NCBI GenBank assembly: GCA_937876225.1
Contig: CALFIC010000018.1
Coordinates: 1 to 55,087, forward strand
Direction: 5' to 3'
Source: an uncultured Chloroflexota bacterium
Lineage (GTDB): Bacteria > Chloroflexota > Chloroflexia > Chloroflexales > Roseiflexaceae
DNA length: 55,087 nucleotides
Within the stretch, counting starts at the first letter, position 1, and each line of letters opens with the position of its first letter. Positions 15,551 through 23,762 of the stretch are shown in pieces. Under the pieces are notes generated by a model that saw only the letters and a list, made by a program, of their open reading frames with translations, did not search any database and was not told the DNA's origin. Position numbers and translations under genes: made by a program.

Positions 15551-16630
15551 TTATTCGCCGCGCACCTTGGCATAGTCCGCGCTCAGCTCGCTGAGCATGG
15601 CGTCACGTTGGTCATAGAGGCGTTTGAGGGGGCGGCTGGCGGCCGACTCGAGCACATAGCCGGTCAAGATGGGCAGGACGACGGTGGTGTCGACATAACA
15701 GACGATGGAATCGGGGAGTTGTTCGGGGTCGACTTTACCCCAGGTCATCGCTTCGCTGGGGGTAGCACCCGACAAGCCGCCGGTATCGGGGCGAGCATCG
15801 GTGAATTGCACGAAGTAGTCGTGGCCTTTTTCGGCGATGCCCATGATTTCTTGGAGCTGGGGCTCGGTCTGCAAGATGAAGTTTTTGGGGGAGCCACCAC
15901 CAAAAATAATCACGGCACTTTTGCCACCATGTTTTTTGGCGTTGTAGACAATCGAAGTGGTTTCGTTGACATCGGCTTCGACGTCAAAGCGCAGTTTGTT
16001 GCCGGCGAGGGCCATGGCGGCCACATTCATGCCGATGGTCGAATCACCCGGGCTCGACGTATAGAGGGGCACGCCGGCTTCGTAGGCGGCGGTCAAAATC
16101 GAGACATATTGGGTGCCGATGGCTTTTTCGCGGGCTTGGGTATAGCGCCCCAAGCGGTAGTGGAGCTCGGCGGTGGACATGCTTTTTTGGAATTCGGGTT
16201 CGGCTAAGCAGCGGCGCAAAAACGCGTCTGACTCGAGCAAGACTTCTTGGTCAAACAAAATGTCATAAATACGGATGATTTTTTGTTCGCGCAAGGCCAC
16301 ATCATCACTAAACGGGCTACCGCCATACAAGGTGAACCCCAGTGAGCGGTGCATGTCGTGGTAGAGATTGGCGCCGGTGCTGACTACCCAGTCAACCAAG
16401 CCAGCTTTGATGAGGGGCACGATGGCGGCAGTGCCTAGCCCGGTGGGGGTCAAGGCACCGGTGAGGGTGATGCCGATGGTGACGTCGGGTTGAGCGATTT
16501 TGCGGGCAAAGAGTTGACAGGCTTCACGCATCCGCCCTGCATTGTATGAATAAAAATGATTGTCGACGAGTTGTTTGATGCTCAGCCCCGGCACGATCGG
16601 TGTGGGGTCGAGCTTTACACCATAGGTCAT
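15551..16630 (-). CDS. deoxyhypusine synthase-like protein
   Basis: The 359-residue product belongs to the deoxyhypusine synthase family: LTGALTPTGLG, STGANLYHD, YTSSPGDSTIG, IIFGGGSPKNF and the C-terminal AMTWGKV, whose Lys299 matches the active-site lysine that carries the aminobutyl intermediate from spermidine. In eukaryotes and archaea the acceptor is eIF5A; bacteria lack deoxyhypusine on EF-P, and bacterial homologues are thought to act on other amines (homospermidine-type chemistry) or are uncharacterised. The ATG at 16630 follows AAGGGAG by 6 nt. It is divergent from mtnA, which handles the by-product of polyamine synthesis, so a polyamine role is plausible but inferred. Confidence 0.87.
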   Translation of the reverse strand: MTYGVKLDPTPIVPGLSIKQLVDNHFYSYNAGRMREACQLFARKIAQPDVTIGITLTGALTPTGLGTAAIVPLIKAGLVDWVVSTGANLYHDMHRSLGFTLYGGSPFSDDVALREQKIIRIYDILFDQEVLLESDAFLRRCLAEPEFQKSMSTAELHYRLGRYTQAREKAIGTQYVSILTAAYEAGVPLYTSSPGDSTIGMNVAAMALAGNKLRFDVEADVNETTSIVYNAKKHGGKSAVIIFGGGSPKNFILQTEPQLQEIMGIAEKGHDYFVQFTDARPDTGGLSGATPSEAMTWGKVDPEQLPDSIVCYVDTTVVLPILTGYVLESAASRPLKRLYDQRDAMLSELSADYAKVRGE

Positions 16631-16734
16631 GAAAAACTCCCTTGTCATGTATGTTTCTGCTACATCACATATTTTACATGACTCATGACCATGGTGGGAG
16701 GAGTTTTTTTAATATGGTGTGAAATCATGATGAA

Positions 16735-16763
16735 TTGGTGGTTAACACGGGATATGGTATACT
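16735..16763 (+). promoter_or_regulatory. promoter of mtnA block
   Basis: TTGGTG (16735-16740), a 17-bp spacer and TATACT (16758-16763) preceded by TGG, 38 nt before the mtnA ATG. Confidence 0.7.
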
Positions 16764-16801
16764 TTGCTACCGGTAGTACACAATATCAAAAGGTAGCGCT
16801 C

Positions 16802-17845
16802 ATGGAGCAATTACAGTCAGTCGCCTGGCGCGACGGTGGTGTGCGTGTGCTTGATCAGCGCTTGTTGCCGCAACACGAAGTCGTCAATACCTATTCAACT
16901 GTTGCTGATGTGGCCGAATCGATTCGCTCGATGCAGGTGCGTGGTGCGCCAGCGATTGGTTGTACCGCAGCCTACGGCATGGCATTGGTGGCAGTGCATG
17001 GCAAGGCCCAACAGAGCAGTGATTTGTTGCCAGACTTGGCGGCGGCGCGAGTAACCCTCGACGCGTCACGACCCACCGCGGTGAATTTGTTTTGGGCGAC
17101 ACGGCGCATGTACGACTATGCCGTAGCCCATCAATCGTTGCCCTTGGCTGACTTCCGGCAGGCGATGCTCGCCGAGGCAGAGGCGATTTTTGCCGAAGAT
17201 TTAGCCATGTGTATGGCGATTGGGCGTCATGGTGAACCATTGATTCCCGCACGGGGCAACGTGTTGACCCACTGCAATGCCGGTGGCTTGGCGACGGCGG
17301 GTTATGGTACTGCCCTTGGACCGATTTATCGGGCCCACGAGTTAGGGCGTGCGATTCATGTCTATGTAGACGAAACGCGTCCGTACCTGCAAGGTGCGCG
17401 TTTGACGGCCTTTGAATTACAGCGGGCTGGTGTGCCATTGACATTGATTACCGACAACATGGCGGCCTACTTCATGGGGCGGGGCTTGGTTGATTGTGTG
17501 ATTGTAGGTGCTGACCGGATTGCGGCCAACGGCGATGCGGCCAATAAAATCGGCACGTATGGTTTGGCGGTCCTCGCTCATGCCCACGGCATCCCAATGT
17601 ATGTGGCCGCTCCCACATCGACGATTGATATGCGTATCAGCGACGGGAGCATGATCCCTATCGAAGAGCGTTCGTCGGACGAAGTCACCATGCTCGCCGG
17701 GCAACGGATTGCCCCAGTGGGCGTGCATGCGGCGCATCCAGCGTTTGATGTGACGCCGGCGCGTTTGATTGCCGGGATTATCTGTGAAAAAGGTGTGATT
17801 ACGGCGCCGTATGAATCAGCGCTTGCTACATTGATGCAGGGGTAG
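16802..17845 (+). CDS. mtnA: S-methyl-5-thioribose-1-phosphate isomerase
   Basis: MtnA converts methylthioribose-1-phosphate to methylthioribulose-1-phosphate in the methionine salvage pathway. The 347-residue protein has QVRGAPAIG, the catalytic cysteine in THCNAGGLAT (Cys158) and the catalytic aspartate in VGADRIAANGDAANKIG (Asp238). These positions are close to B. subtilis MtnA (Cys160 and Asp240). The ATG at 16802 fits the family start and a promoter 38 nt upstream. The next gene starts 2 nt after its stop. No mtnP, mtnK, mtnB or mtnD is present in the window. Confidence 0.95.
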   Translation: MEQLQSVAWRDGGVRVLDQRLLPQHEVVNTYSTVADVAESIRSMQVRGAPAIGCTAAYGMALVAVHGKAQQSSDLLPDLAAARVTLDASRPTAVNLFWATRRMYDYAVAHQSLPLADFRQAMLAEAEAIFAEDLAMCMAIGRHGEPLIPARGNVLTHCNAGGLATAGYGTALGPIYRAHELGRAIHVYVDETRPYLQGARLTAFELQRAGVPLTLITDNMAAYFMGRGLVDCVIVGADRIAANGDAANKIGTYGLAVLAHAHGIPMYVAAPTSTIDMRISDGSMIPIEERSSDEVTMLAGQRIAPVGVHAAHPAFDVTPARLIAGIICEKGVITAPYESALATLMQG

Positions 17846-17847
17846 CG

Positions 17848-18885
17848 ATGACAGTTGCGGTAGCACCATTGTTGTACGGCGCATTGCCGCATGCCACGAT
17901 TGATGATGCGATGGCGATGCTCCAACGATTCCCGATGCCATACACGGTGTGGCCACAATTGCCGCAACGAAGCTTCCGGGAGCGCAGTGTTGTACAAGCG
18001 GCGTGGGGCTTCCCAGGGGTAATGGTAGACGAGCGACAGCGCCGTGTCTTTGTGCAACGGGCGGTGAGCGAGGCGGCGTTGCCTCAGCTGGCACTTGATT
18101 TTTTACAAAAACGTGATAATCGCGCCGCTTTGACACCTGCTGAAGCAGCCGGTCTGTTTGCCATATTGCCATGGCTGGGGCATCAATTGACGACCGTAGG
18201 AAGCAAAGGACAATTACTCGGACCGATTTCGCTAGCGGCGCAGCTAACCGACGAAGCGCAGTTCCCGTTGATTGCCGACGCCGTGTTGTTTGAGGGACTC
18301 GTACAGCATTTGTGTCAACGGGCCCGTTGGCAGGCGGAATTGTTGGGGCGAACCCAGCGTCCGGTGTTGATGTGTATCGATGAACCATTCCTCGATGTGC
18401 TTACTTCGCCGTTTTTGAGTATCGACCGCGATGAACTGTGGTTGGCGTTGGCGCGGGTGCTTGATGCCTTGCCGTGTCAACGGGCAGTGGCGGTCGGTGG
18501 TGATGTGGCGCTCGCCCCGGTACTGGCCTTGCCTGTCGATGTGGTGATGGTCAATAGCTGGGATCATGCAGCGCGGATTATCGAAGCTGCTCCACAGCTT
18601 CATGTGTTTTTGCAACGGGGTGGTAAGCTCGCATTAGGATGTGTACCGTTGCAGGATGGGGATGCGGTGTTGGCACTTGCCCAGCATAAATTGATGCAGG
18701 TGATTGACCAATTAGGTGCGGTGGGAATCCCTGCCCAAAACTTGATTGGGCGATTATTTGTGATGCCAGTGGCGTCACTTGGGCAAATTGACATCGCAGT
18801 TGCTGAATCAGTGGTGGCTACTACCTGTCGCTTGGCAGATATAGTGAGCCATCAATTACAAAATCTCGTTGCAGTAAAGGAGTAA
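17848..18885 (+). CDS. MetE/UROD-superfamily protein lacking zinc ligands
   Basis: The 345-residue protein resembles the C-terminal barrel of cobalamin-independent methionine synthase (MetE): QLLGPISLAAQL matches the ITGP(V/T) region and MCIDEPFLDV matches the IDEP motif. The barrel's thiol-activating zinc site is missing: the HxC strand reads RAVAVGGDV, and the PDCG loop reads MPVASLG. Canonical methyl transfer to homocysteine thiol therefore looks unlikely. It lies 2 nt after mtnA and 4 nt before the sugar/adenosine kinase gene, so it belongs to the same transcript and probably acts in methionine or SAM recycling. The exact function is unknown. Confidence 0.7.
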   Translation: MTVAVAPLLYGALPHATIDDAMAMLQRFPMPYTVWPQLPQRSFRERSVVQAAWGFPGVMVDERQRRVFVQRAVSEAALPQLALDFLQKRDNRAALTPAEAAGLFAILPWLGHQLTTVGSKGQLLGPISLAAQLTDEAQFPLIADAVLFEGLVQHLCQRARWQAELLGRTQRPVLMCIDEPFLDVLTSPFLSIDRDELWLALARVLDALPCQRAVAVGGDVALAPVLALPVDVVMVNSWDHAARIIEAAPQLHVFLQRGGKLALGCVPLQDGDAVLALAQHKLMQVIDQLGAVGIPAQNLIGRLFVMPVASLGQIDIAVAESVVATTCRLADIVSHQLQNLVAVKE

Positions 18886-18889
18886 CGCC

Positions 18890-19867
18890 ATGCGCGTCGT
18901 TGTCACTGGGTCGTTAGCATACGACTACATCATGAATTTCCCTGGGTTGTTCAAAGATCATATTTTGCCTGATCGGGTGCACATGTTGTCGGTGAGCTTC
19001 CTCGTCGATTCGATGAAGCGCATGCGGGGTGGCGTGGCCGGCAACATCGCCTACTCGTTGGCGTTGTTGGGGTTGCAACCATTGGTAGTCGCAGCCGCAG
19101 GGCAAGACTTTGGCGAATATCGCCAGTGGATGACCAGCCAAGGGGTCGATGCCAGTGGGATTCACGAAGTCATCGGTGAATTTACCGCCTCGTGCTTTAT
19201 CAACACCGACCAAGCCAATAACCAATTAGTCGCGTTTTATACCGGAGCGATGGCTCGCTCACGTGATTTGTCGTTGTTGGGGTTTGGCTTGACAGCCAGC
19301 GACCTCGTGGTCATTTCCCCCACCGACCCCGAAGCGATGGCCCGCTATGTGCGCGAATGTCGCGAAATGGGTGTGCCCTTTTTGTTTGACCCAGGCAAAC
19401 AAACCCCCCGCCTCACCGCCGAGCAAATCCTCGATGGGCTCAATGGGGCTTATGCATTAATCGGCAACGACTATGAATTCGCTATGATGGCCCAAGTGAC
19501 GGGCAAAAGTGAACGTGAGCTCATCGAAAGTGTGCCCTTGACTGTCATTACCCACGGCGACAAAGGCTCGATTGTGTCGGAATCACGCAATGGCACGCGA
19601 GTTGATACGAGTGTCGATGTAGCACCAGTCGACGAAGTACGTGATCCCACGGGTGCTGGTGATGCGTATTTGGCAGGGTTTGTCTTTGGCTTATCACATC
19701 AGTTACCTGCGGTGAAATGTGGGCAGATTGCGTCGTTGGCAGGAGCGTTTGCCATCGAACGTCACGGCTGCCAAGAACACGTCTATACGCCCGCAGAGTT
19801 TTATGCACGTTATGTGACCGCATTTGGTGCTGATGCGCAGGTAGCAATGGCATTTGGGGCTGCCTAA
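18890..19867 (+). CDS. PfkB-family kinase, probable adenosine kinase
   Basis: The 325-residue protein has the ribokinase/PfkB fold: an N-terminal GSLAYDYIMNFPG, the substrate lid region RGGVAGNIAYSLALLG, and the C-terminal ATP signature DPTGAGDAYLAGF with the catalytic aspartate. The sequence type and its place just before ahcY suggest adenosine kinase, which would pull the reversible AhcY reaction forward by removing adenosine. Ribokinase or another nucleoside kinase cannot be excluded. AAGGAG precedes the ATG. It is the third gene of the mtnA operon. Confidence 0.82.
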   Translation: MRVVVTGSLAYDYIMNFPGLFKDHILPDRVHMLSVSFLVDSMKRMRGGVAGNIAYSLALLGLQPLVVAAAGQDFGEYRQWMTSQGVDASGIHEVIGEFTASCFINTDQANNQLVAFYTGAMARSRDLSLLGFGLTASDLVVISPTDPEAMARYVRECREMGVPFLFDPGKQTPRLTAEQILDGLNGAYALIGNDYEFAMMAQVTGKSERELIESVPLTVITHGDKGSIVSESRNGTRVDTSVDVAPVDEVRDPTGAGDAYLAGFVFGLSHQLPAVKCGQIASLAGAFAIERHGCQEHVYTPAEFYARYVTAFGADAQVAMAFGAA

Positions 19868-20203
19868 TTCACAACGGGTAATATCAGTGATTTGTTGGAG
19901 TTTTTTCATCATCAACAGCAAATTATCGGGTATGATGGTAGAATTGAATTTGTGTGTGTATTCTGATGAGAATACTCGCCCGTGTATTCAACTTGGTACG
20001 TGTCGTTTGTGCGTGTCAAATACATGGCATAGATGGATAGGTATCGATTGATAATGTGCAAGAGACGATGGCAATCCATCGTCGTGGCAGATTTGTAAGA
20101 CTGACATTGCCGTCAGGCATACTGGCCAATGCGCGGATTATTGTAGTGGTGACGTGTTCACCATAAAGTCACTCAGATCGGTTTTGTAAGGAGTAGGGGA
20201 TTT
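19868..20203 (+). other. 336-bp gap: structured leader upstream of ahcY
   Basis: No gene is seen. It contains four short perfect hairpins: GTATTCT/AGAATAC (19958-19975), GACGATGG/CCATCGTC (20064-20083), CTGAC/GTCAG (20101-20116) and TGGTGA/TCACCA (20147-20163). A -10-like GGGTATGAT lies at 19928-19936, which would give a leader of about 260 nt. The spacing suggests a structured 5' untranslated region, but it does not match the SAM or SAH riboswitch cores I know. Confidence 0.4.
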
Positions 20204-21466
20204 ATGACCAAGCAGTATGACATCAAGGACATCGGTTTGGCCGAGCAGGGCCGTAAACGGATGAACTGGGCCGAAAACGAAATGCCCGTGTTGCGCCAGA
20301 TTCGTGAGCGCTTCAAAAAAGAACAACCCTTTAAAGGTTTGCGCGTCTCCGCATGTCTGCACGTCACCGCCGAGACCGCCAATTTGATGGCGACCCTCGC
20401 TGCGGGTGGTGCCGATGTGGTGATTGCCGCCTCGAACCCTTTGTCAACCCAAGATGACATTGCTGCCACCTTGGTCGCCCACGAAGAAATCCCCGTCTAT
20501 GCCATCAAGGGCGAAGACAACCAGACCTACTACAAGCACCTCGAAGCCGCCTTGGCCCACAACCCCCATATCACCCAAGACGACGGCGCCGACTTGGTGT
20601 CGGGTATCCTCAAAAACCGTCGCGACCTCATCCCCCAAATGGTCGGGAGCACCGAAGAAACCACCACGGGTGTGATTCGTTTGCGCGCTATGGCCGCCGA
20701 CGGTGTATTGCCTTTCCCCGTCATCGCCGTCAACGACAGCGATACCAAGCATTTGTTCGACAACCGCTACGGCACCGGCCAAAGCACCCTCGACGGCATT
20801 ATCCGCGCCACCAACGTGTTGTTGGCCGGTAAGACCTTCGTCGTTGCAGGCTACGGCTACTGCTCACGTGGTATCGCCGAGCGCGCCCGCGGTATGGGCG
20901 CCTGGGTCATCGTGACCGAAGTCGACGCCGTCAAGGCCCTCGAAGCCGCCATGGATGGCTTCCGCGTGATGCCCATGGTCGAAGCCGTCGCCCAAGCCGA
21001 CTTTGTGGTCACCGCCACCGGCAACAAGCACGTGCTGGACGCCGAGCACTTCGCCGCCATGAAGGATGGTTGTATCGTCGCCAACAGCGGTCACTTCAAC
21101 GTCGAAATCAACCTCGACGCCATCGAAGCCGTGACCGTCGAAAAGCGCCAACCCCGTCCCTTCGTCGACCAATACATCTTGGCCGGCGGTCGCCGCATCA
21201 ACGTCCTCGGCGAAGGTCGCTTGATTAACTTGGCCAGCGCCGAAGGTCACCCCAGTGCCGTGATGGATATGTCGTTTGCCAACCAAGCCTTGGCCACCGA
21301 ATATCTGCTCAAGCACCAAGGCAAATTGGCTGCAGCCGTACATGCCTTGCCCAAGGCTGTCGATGCCGAAATCGCCGCCCTCAAATTGCGCGCCATGGGC
21401 ATCAACTATGACGTGTTGTCGGGCGCCCAAGTCAAGTACCTCGGCTCGTGGGAAGAAGGCACCTAA
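20204..21466 (+). CDS. ahcY: adenosylhomocysteinase
   Basis: AhcY hydrolyses S-adenosylhomocysteine to adenosine and homocysteine with bound NAD. The 420-residue protein shows the substrate domain motifs (NPLSTQDD, EETTTGVIRL), the NAD-binding Rossmann motif VAGYGYCSRGIAERARGMGA and NSGHFNVEI. It is the shorter bacterial/archaeal form without the extra insertion of plant and some proteobacterial enzymes, and ends LGSWEEGT. AAGGAG with GGGG precedes the ATG. It is followed 145 nt later by metK, so the two core enzymes of the SAM cycle are adjacent. The coding sequence strongly prefers C-ending codons, as expected for a highly expressed gene. Confidence 0.97.
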   Translation: MTKQYDIKDIGLAEQGRKRMNWAENEMPVLRQIRERFKKEQPFKGLRVSACLHVTAETANLMATLAAGGADVVIAASNPLSTQDDIAATLVAHEEIPVYAIKGEDNQTYYKHLEAALAHNPHITQDDGADLVSGILKNRRDLIPQMVGSTEETTTGVIRLRAMAADGVLPFPVIAVNDSDTKHLFDNRYGTGQSTLDGIIRATNVLLAGKTFVVAGYGYCSRGIAERARGMGAWVIVTEVDAVKALEAAMDGFRVMPMVEAVAQADFVVTATGNKHVLDAEHFAAMKDGCIVANSGHFNVEINLDAIEAVTVEKRQPRPFVDQYILAGGRRINVLGEGRLINLASAEGHPSAVMDMSFANQALATEYLLKHQGKLAAAVHALPKAVDAEIAALKLRAMGINYDVLSGAQVKYLGSWEEGT

Positions 21467-21611
21467 TTCGGGTTTGCGGTGATGGGGGCGGTAACGCCTC
21501 CACCACGTAACTATTGTCTCCATGATGGTGGATATGCCTGAGGGCACGACGTTTTTTGTGAGCAAATAAAAAACAGTGCACCGCCAGATATGGTTTAGGT
21601 AAGGAATAGGC

Positions 21612-22823
21612 ATGGCAACAAATTTTATGAAGTCGCCCTCATTGCTGTTCACCTCCGAATCGGTGACCGAGGGCCATCCAGACAAGTTGTGTGACCAGGT
21701 CTCTGACGCGGTACTTGATGCGTTTTTGCGCATCGATCCCCGCGCCCGGGTAGCCTGCGAAACCGCAACCACCACAGGTCTCGTGGTCGTCATGGGCGAA
21801 GTGACCGTCGACGGTTACGTCGACGTCCAAGAGCTCGTCCGGCAGACTGTGCGCGAAATCGGCTATACCGGCGGCAAGTTCTACTTTGATGCTGATAGCT
21901 GTGGCGTCGTGGTCGCCTTGCACGGGCAATCACCCGACATCGCCATGGGCGTCGACCAAGCACTCGAAGCCAAAAATGGCGAGATGAGTGATGCCGAAGT
22001 CGAAGCCGTCGGGGCTGGCGACCAAGGCATGATGATTGGTTTCGCTTGTAACGAAACCCCCGAATTGATGCCCTTGACCATCAGCTTGTCCCACCGTTTG
22101 ACCCGCGAATTGGCTGTGGCCCGCAAAAGCGGACTGATGCCCTTCCTCGGACCAGACGGCAAGAGCCAAGTCACCGTCGAATACGCCCACGGCAAGCCGG
22201 TGCGGATTCACACGGTGGTGGTCAGCACGCAGCACACGGCCGATATCGAGCAGGGCGACCTGCGCGAAAGCGTCCAAGAACAAATCCTCGCCAAAGTATT
22301 GCCGGCCCACTTGATGGAAAAGCACCCCACCGTGCACATCAATCCCACCGGACAATTCATCGTTGGTGGTCCGCACGGTGACGCTGGCTTGACCGGCCGC
22401 AAAATCATCGTCGACACCTACGGTGGCGTGGCCCGCCACGGCGGTGGCGCATTCTCGGGCAAAGATCCGACCAAGGTCGACCGCAGTGCCGCCTATGCCG
22501 CTCGCTATGTCGCCAAAAACGTCGTAGCCGCCGGTTTGGCTGACCGCTTCGAAGTGCAATTGTCGTATGCCATTGGCGTAGCCCGCCCGGTATCGATTAG
22601 CATCGAAAGCTTTGGTACGGCCAAAATCGACGAAGTCAAAATCGCCAAGTTGATTGACGAAATGTTTGACTTGCGCCCAGGTGCCATCATCCGCGACCTC
22701 AAGTTGCGCCGCCCGATTTATCGCCAGACCGCCGCCTATGGTCACTTCGGCCGCACCGACATCGATTTGCCGTGGGAAGCCACCGACAAAGCCGATGCCC
22801 TGCGCCGCGCTGCTGGCCTGTAA
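21612..22823 (+). CDS. metK: S-adenosylmethionine synthetase
   Basis: MetK makes SAM from methionine and ATP. The 403-residue protein has FTSESVTEGHPDKLCDQ at the N-terminus (ATP and metal binding), GAGDQGMMIGFA (the adenine/methionine loop) and the GGAFSGKDPTKVDRSAAY signature. Length and motifs are normal for the bacterial family. AAGGAA lies 6 nt before the ATG. A hairpin in the 145-bp gap from ahcY (GGGGGCG-GTAA-CGCCTCC, 21484-21501) could be an ahcY terminator or attenuator. The gene ends in a strong terminator at 22839-22875. Confidence 0.97.
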   Translation: MATNFMKSPSLLFTSESVTEGHPDKLCDQVSDAVLDAFLRIDPRARVACETATTTGLVVVMGEVTVDGYVDVQELVRQTVREIGYTGGKFYFDADSCGVVVALHGQSPDIAMGVDQALEAKNGEMSDAEVEAVGAGDQGMMIGFACNETPELMPLTISLSHRLTRELAVARKSGLMPFLGPDGKSQVTVEYAHGKPVRIHTVVVSTQHTADIEQGDLRESVQEQILAKVLPAHLMEKHPTVHINPTGQFIVGGPHGDAGLTGRKIIVDTYGGVARHGGGAFSGKDPTKVDRSAAYAARYVAKNVVAAGLADRFEVQLSYAIGVARPVSISIESFGTAKIDEVKIAKLIDEMFDLRPGAIIRDLKLRRPIYRQTAAYGHFGRTDIDLPWEATDKADALRRAAGL

Positions 22824-22838
22824 GCATTCTGGTTGTCT

Positions 22839-22875
22839 TCCTCTGCGCTGGGTAGCTAGCGCAGAGGATTTTTTT
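22839..22875 (+). terminator. rho-independent terminator of metK
   Basis: An 11-bp stem (TCCTCTGCGCT / AGCGCAGAGGA) with an 8-nt loop is followed by seven T residues. Confidence 0.92.
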
Positions 22876-22923
22876 GTGGGTTCTGTCGCTGTACCGCGCA
22901 CTGTTGCGCGAAAGGAAGCACTG

Positions 22924-23760
22924 ATGATGACACCACTACTCGATGTGCGCCCGGGCCTGACCGACAAAATCGTCTTGGTGACCGGCGGTCTCGGAGGGAT
23001 TGGCCGCGCCTGTATTGCCGCCTTGCTAGCGCATGGCGCCCGCGTCGCCTTTACCTACGCCGATCGCCGCGAATCCGCCGCGGTCGCCGCGGCCCTCGTC
23101 GCCACCAATCCGACCCATTTATCGGCGCATGCGTTGGATTTGCGCTCGTTTGCCTCAATCCAAGCCTGTATGGCCGACGTATTGGCGCGCTGGTCACACA
23201 TCAACATTCTCATCAACAACGCCGCCGTCGGCTCGGCTACCGTTACCGGCTATGCCGATGATACGTACACCCAAGATTCCGCCATGCTCACCATCAATGC
23301 CGACGGCAGTCTTAAAGTCTGCCAACTTTTTTTGGCAGCAGCTCACGACACACTCCACACCGTGCCCCGCAAAATCATCAATTTTAGTTCGGTAGGGGGC
23401 GGCATCCAAAACTTCCCCGGCTTTCGGCTGTCTGACGGCATGAGCAAAGCGGCAGTGGCTTTTATGACCCGCCAATTGGCCTCAGAATTAACCCACACCC
23501 TCGTCGATGTGTTTGCGATTTGCCCAGGCGCCACCAACACCCCCATGTTTCAAGCCAGTACCCTCAATGGCATGAGTGCCGATGAACAACACGAATTCAC
23601 CGCTGCGTTGCCCAAGGGACGCTTGATCGAGCCGGTTGATATCGCCAATATTGTGCTGTTCCTCGCCTCAGACTACTCGACGCCCATGCATGGCGCCGTC
23701 ATCGATGCCTCGATGGGGTTGGGGGTGCGTCCCGGCTTGATTACCGAGCGAGGCCACTAA
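22924..23760 (+). CDS. short-chain dehydrogenase/reductase with atypical active site
   Basis: The 278-residue protein has the classical SDR Rossmann motif TGGLGGIG (20-27), the NNAAVGS segment and a conserved serine in NFSSVGG. In the YxxxK catalytic motif the tyrosine is replaced: the sequence is LSDGMSKAA, with Asp171 where Tyr should be and Lys175 kept. Usual NAD(P)H-dependent carbonyl reduction therefore is doubtful. The ATG at 22924 follows AAAGGAAG. It lies 2 nt before a GNAT gene, so they form a pair. The substrate is unknown. Confidence 0.82.
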   Translation: MMTPLLDVRPGLTDKIVLVTGGLGGIGRACIAALLAHGARVAFTYADRRESAAVAAALVATNPTHLSAHALDLRSFASIQACMADVLARWSHINILINNAAVGSATVTGYADDTYTQDSAMLTINADGSLKVCQLFLAAAHDTLHTVPRKIINFSSVGGGIQNFPGFRLSDGMSKAAVAFMTRQLASELTHTLVDVFAICPGATNTPMFQASTLNGMSADEQHEFTAALPKGRLIEPVDIANIVLFLASDYSTPMHGAVIDASMGLGVRPGLITERGH

Positions 23761-23762
23761 TC

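Noticed and set aside
15269..16207. A 312-codon plus-strand frame opposite the deoxyhypusine synthase-like gene
   Set aside because: It is Gly/His/Asp-rich without motifs, and it crosses the chrA end and a terminator. It is a shadow of the minus-strand gene.
19868..20203. SAH or SAM riboswitch upstream of ahcY
   Set aside because: Conserved cores of the known classes are not found. It is kept only as an unassigned structured leader.
21930..22967. A 345-codon minus-strand frame inside metK
   Set aside because: metK has all its motifs in the other strand. The antisense frame exists because of high third-position GC.
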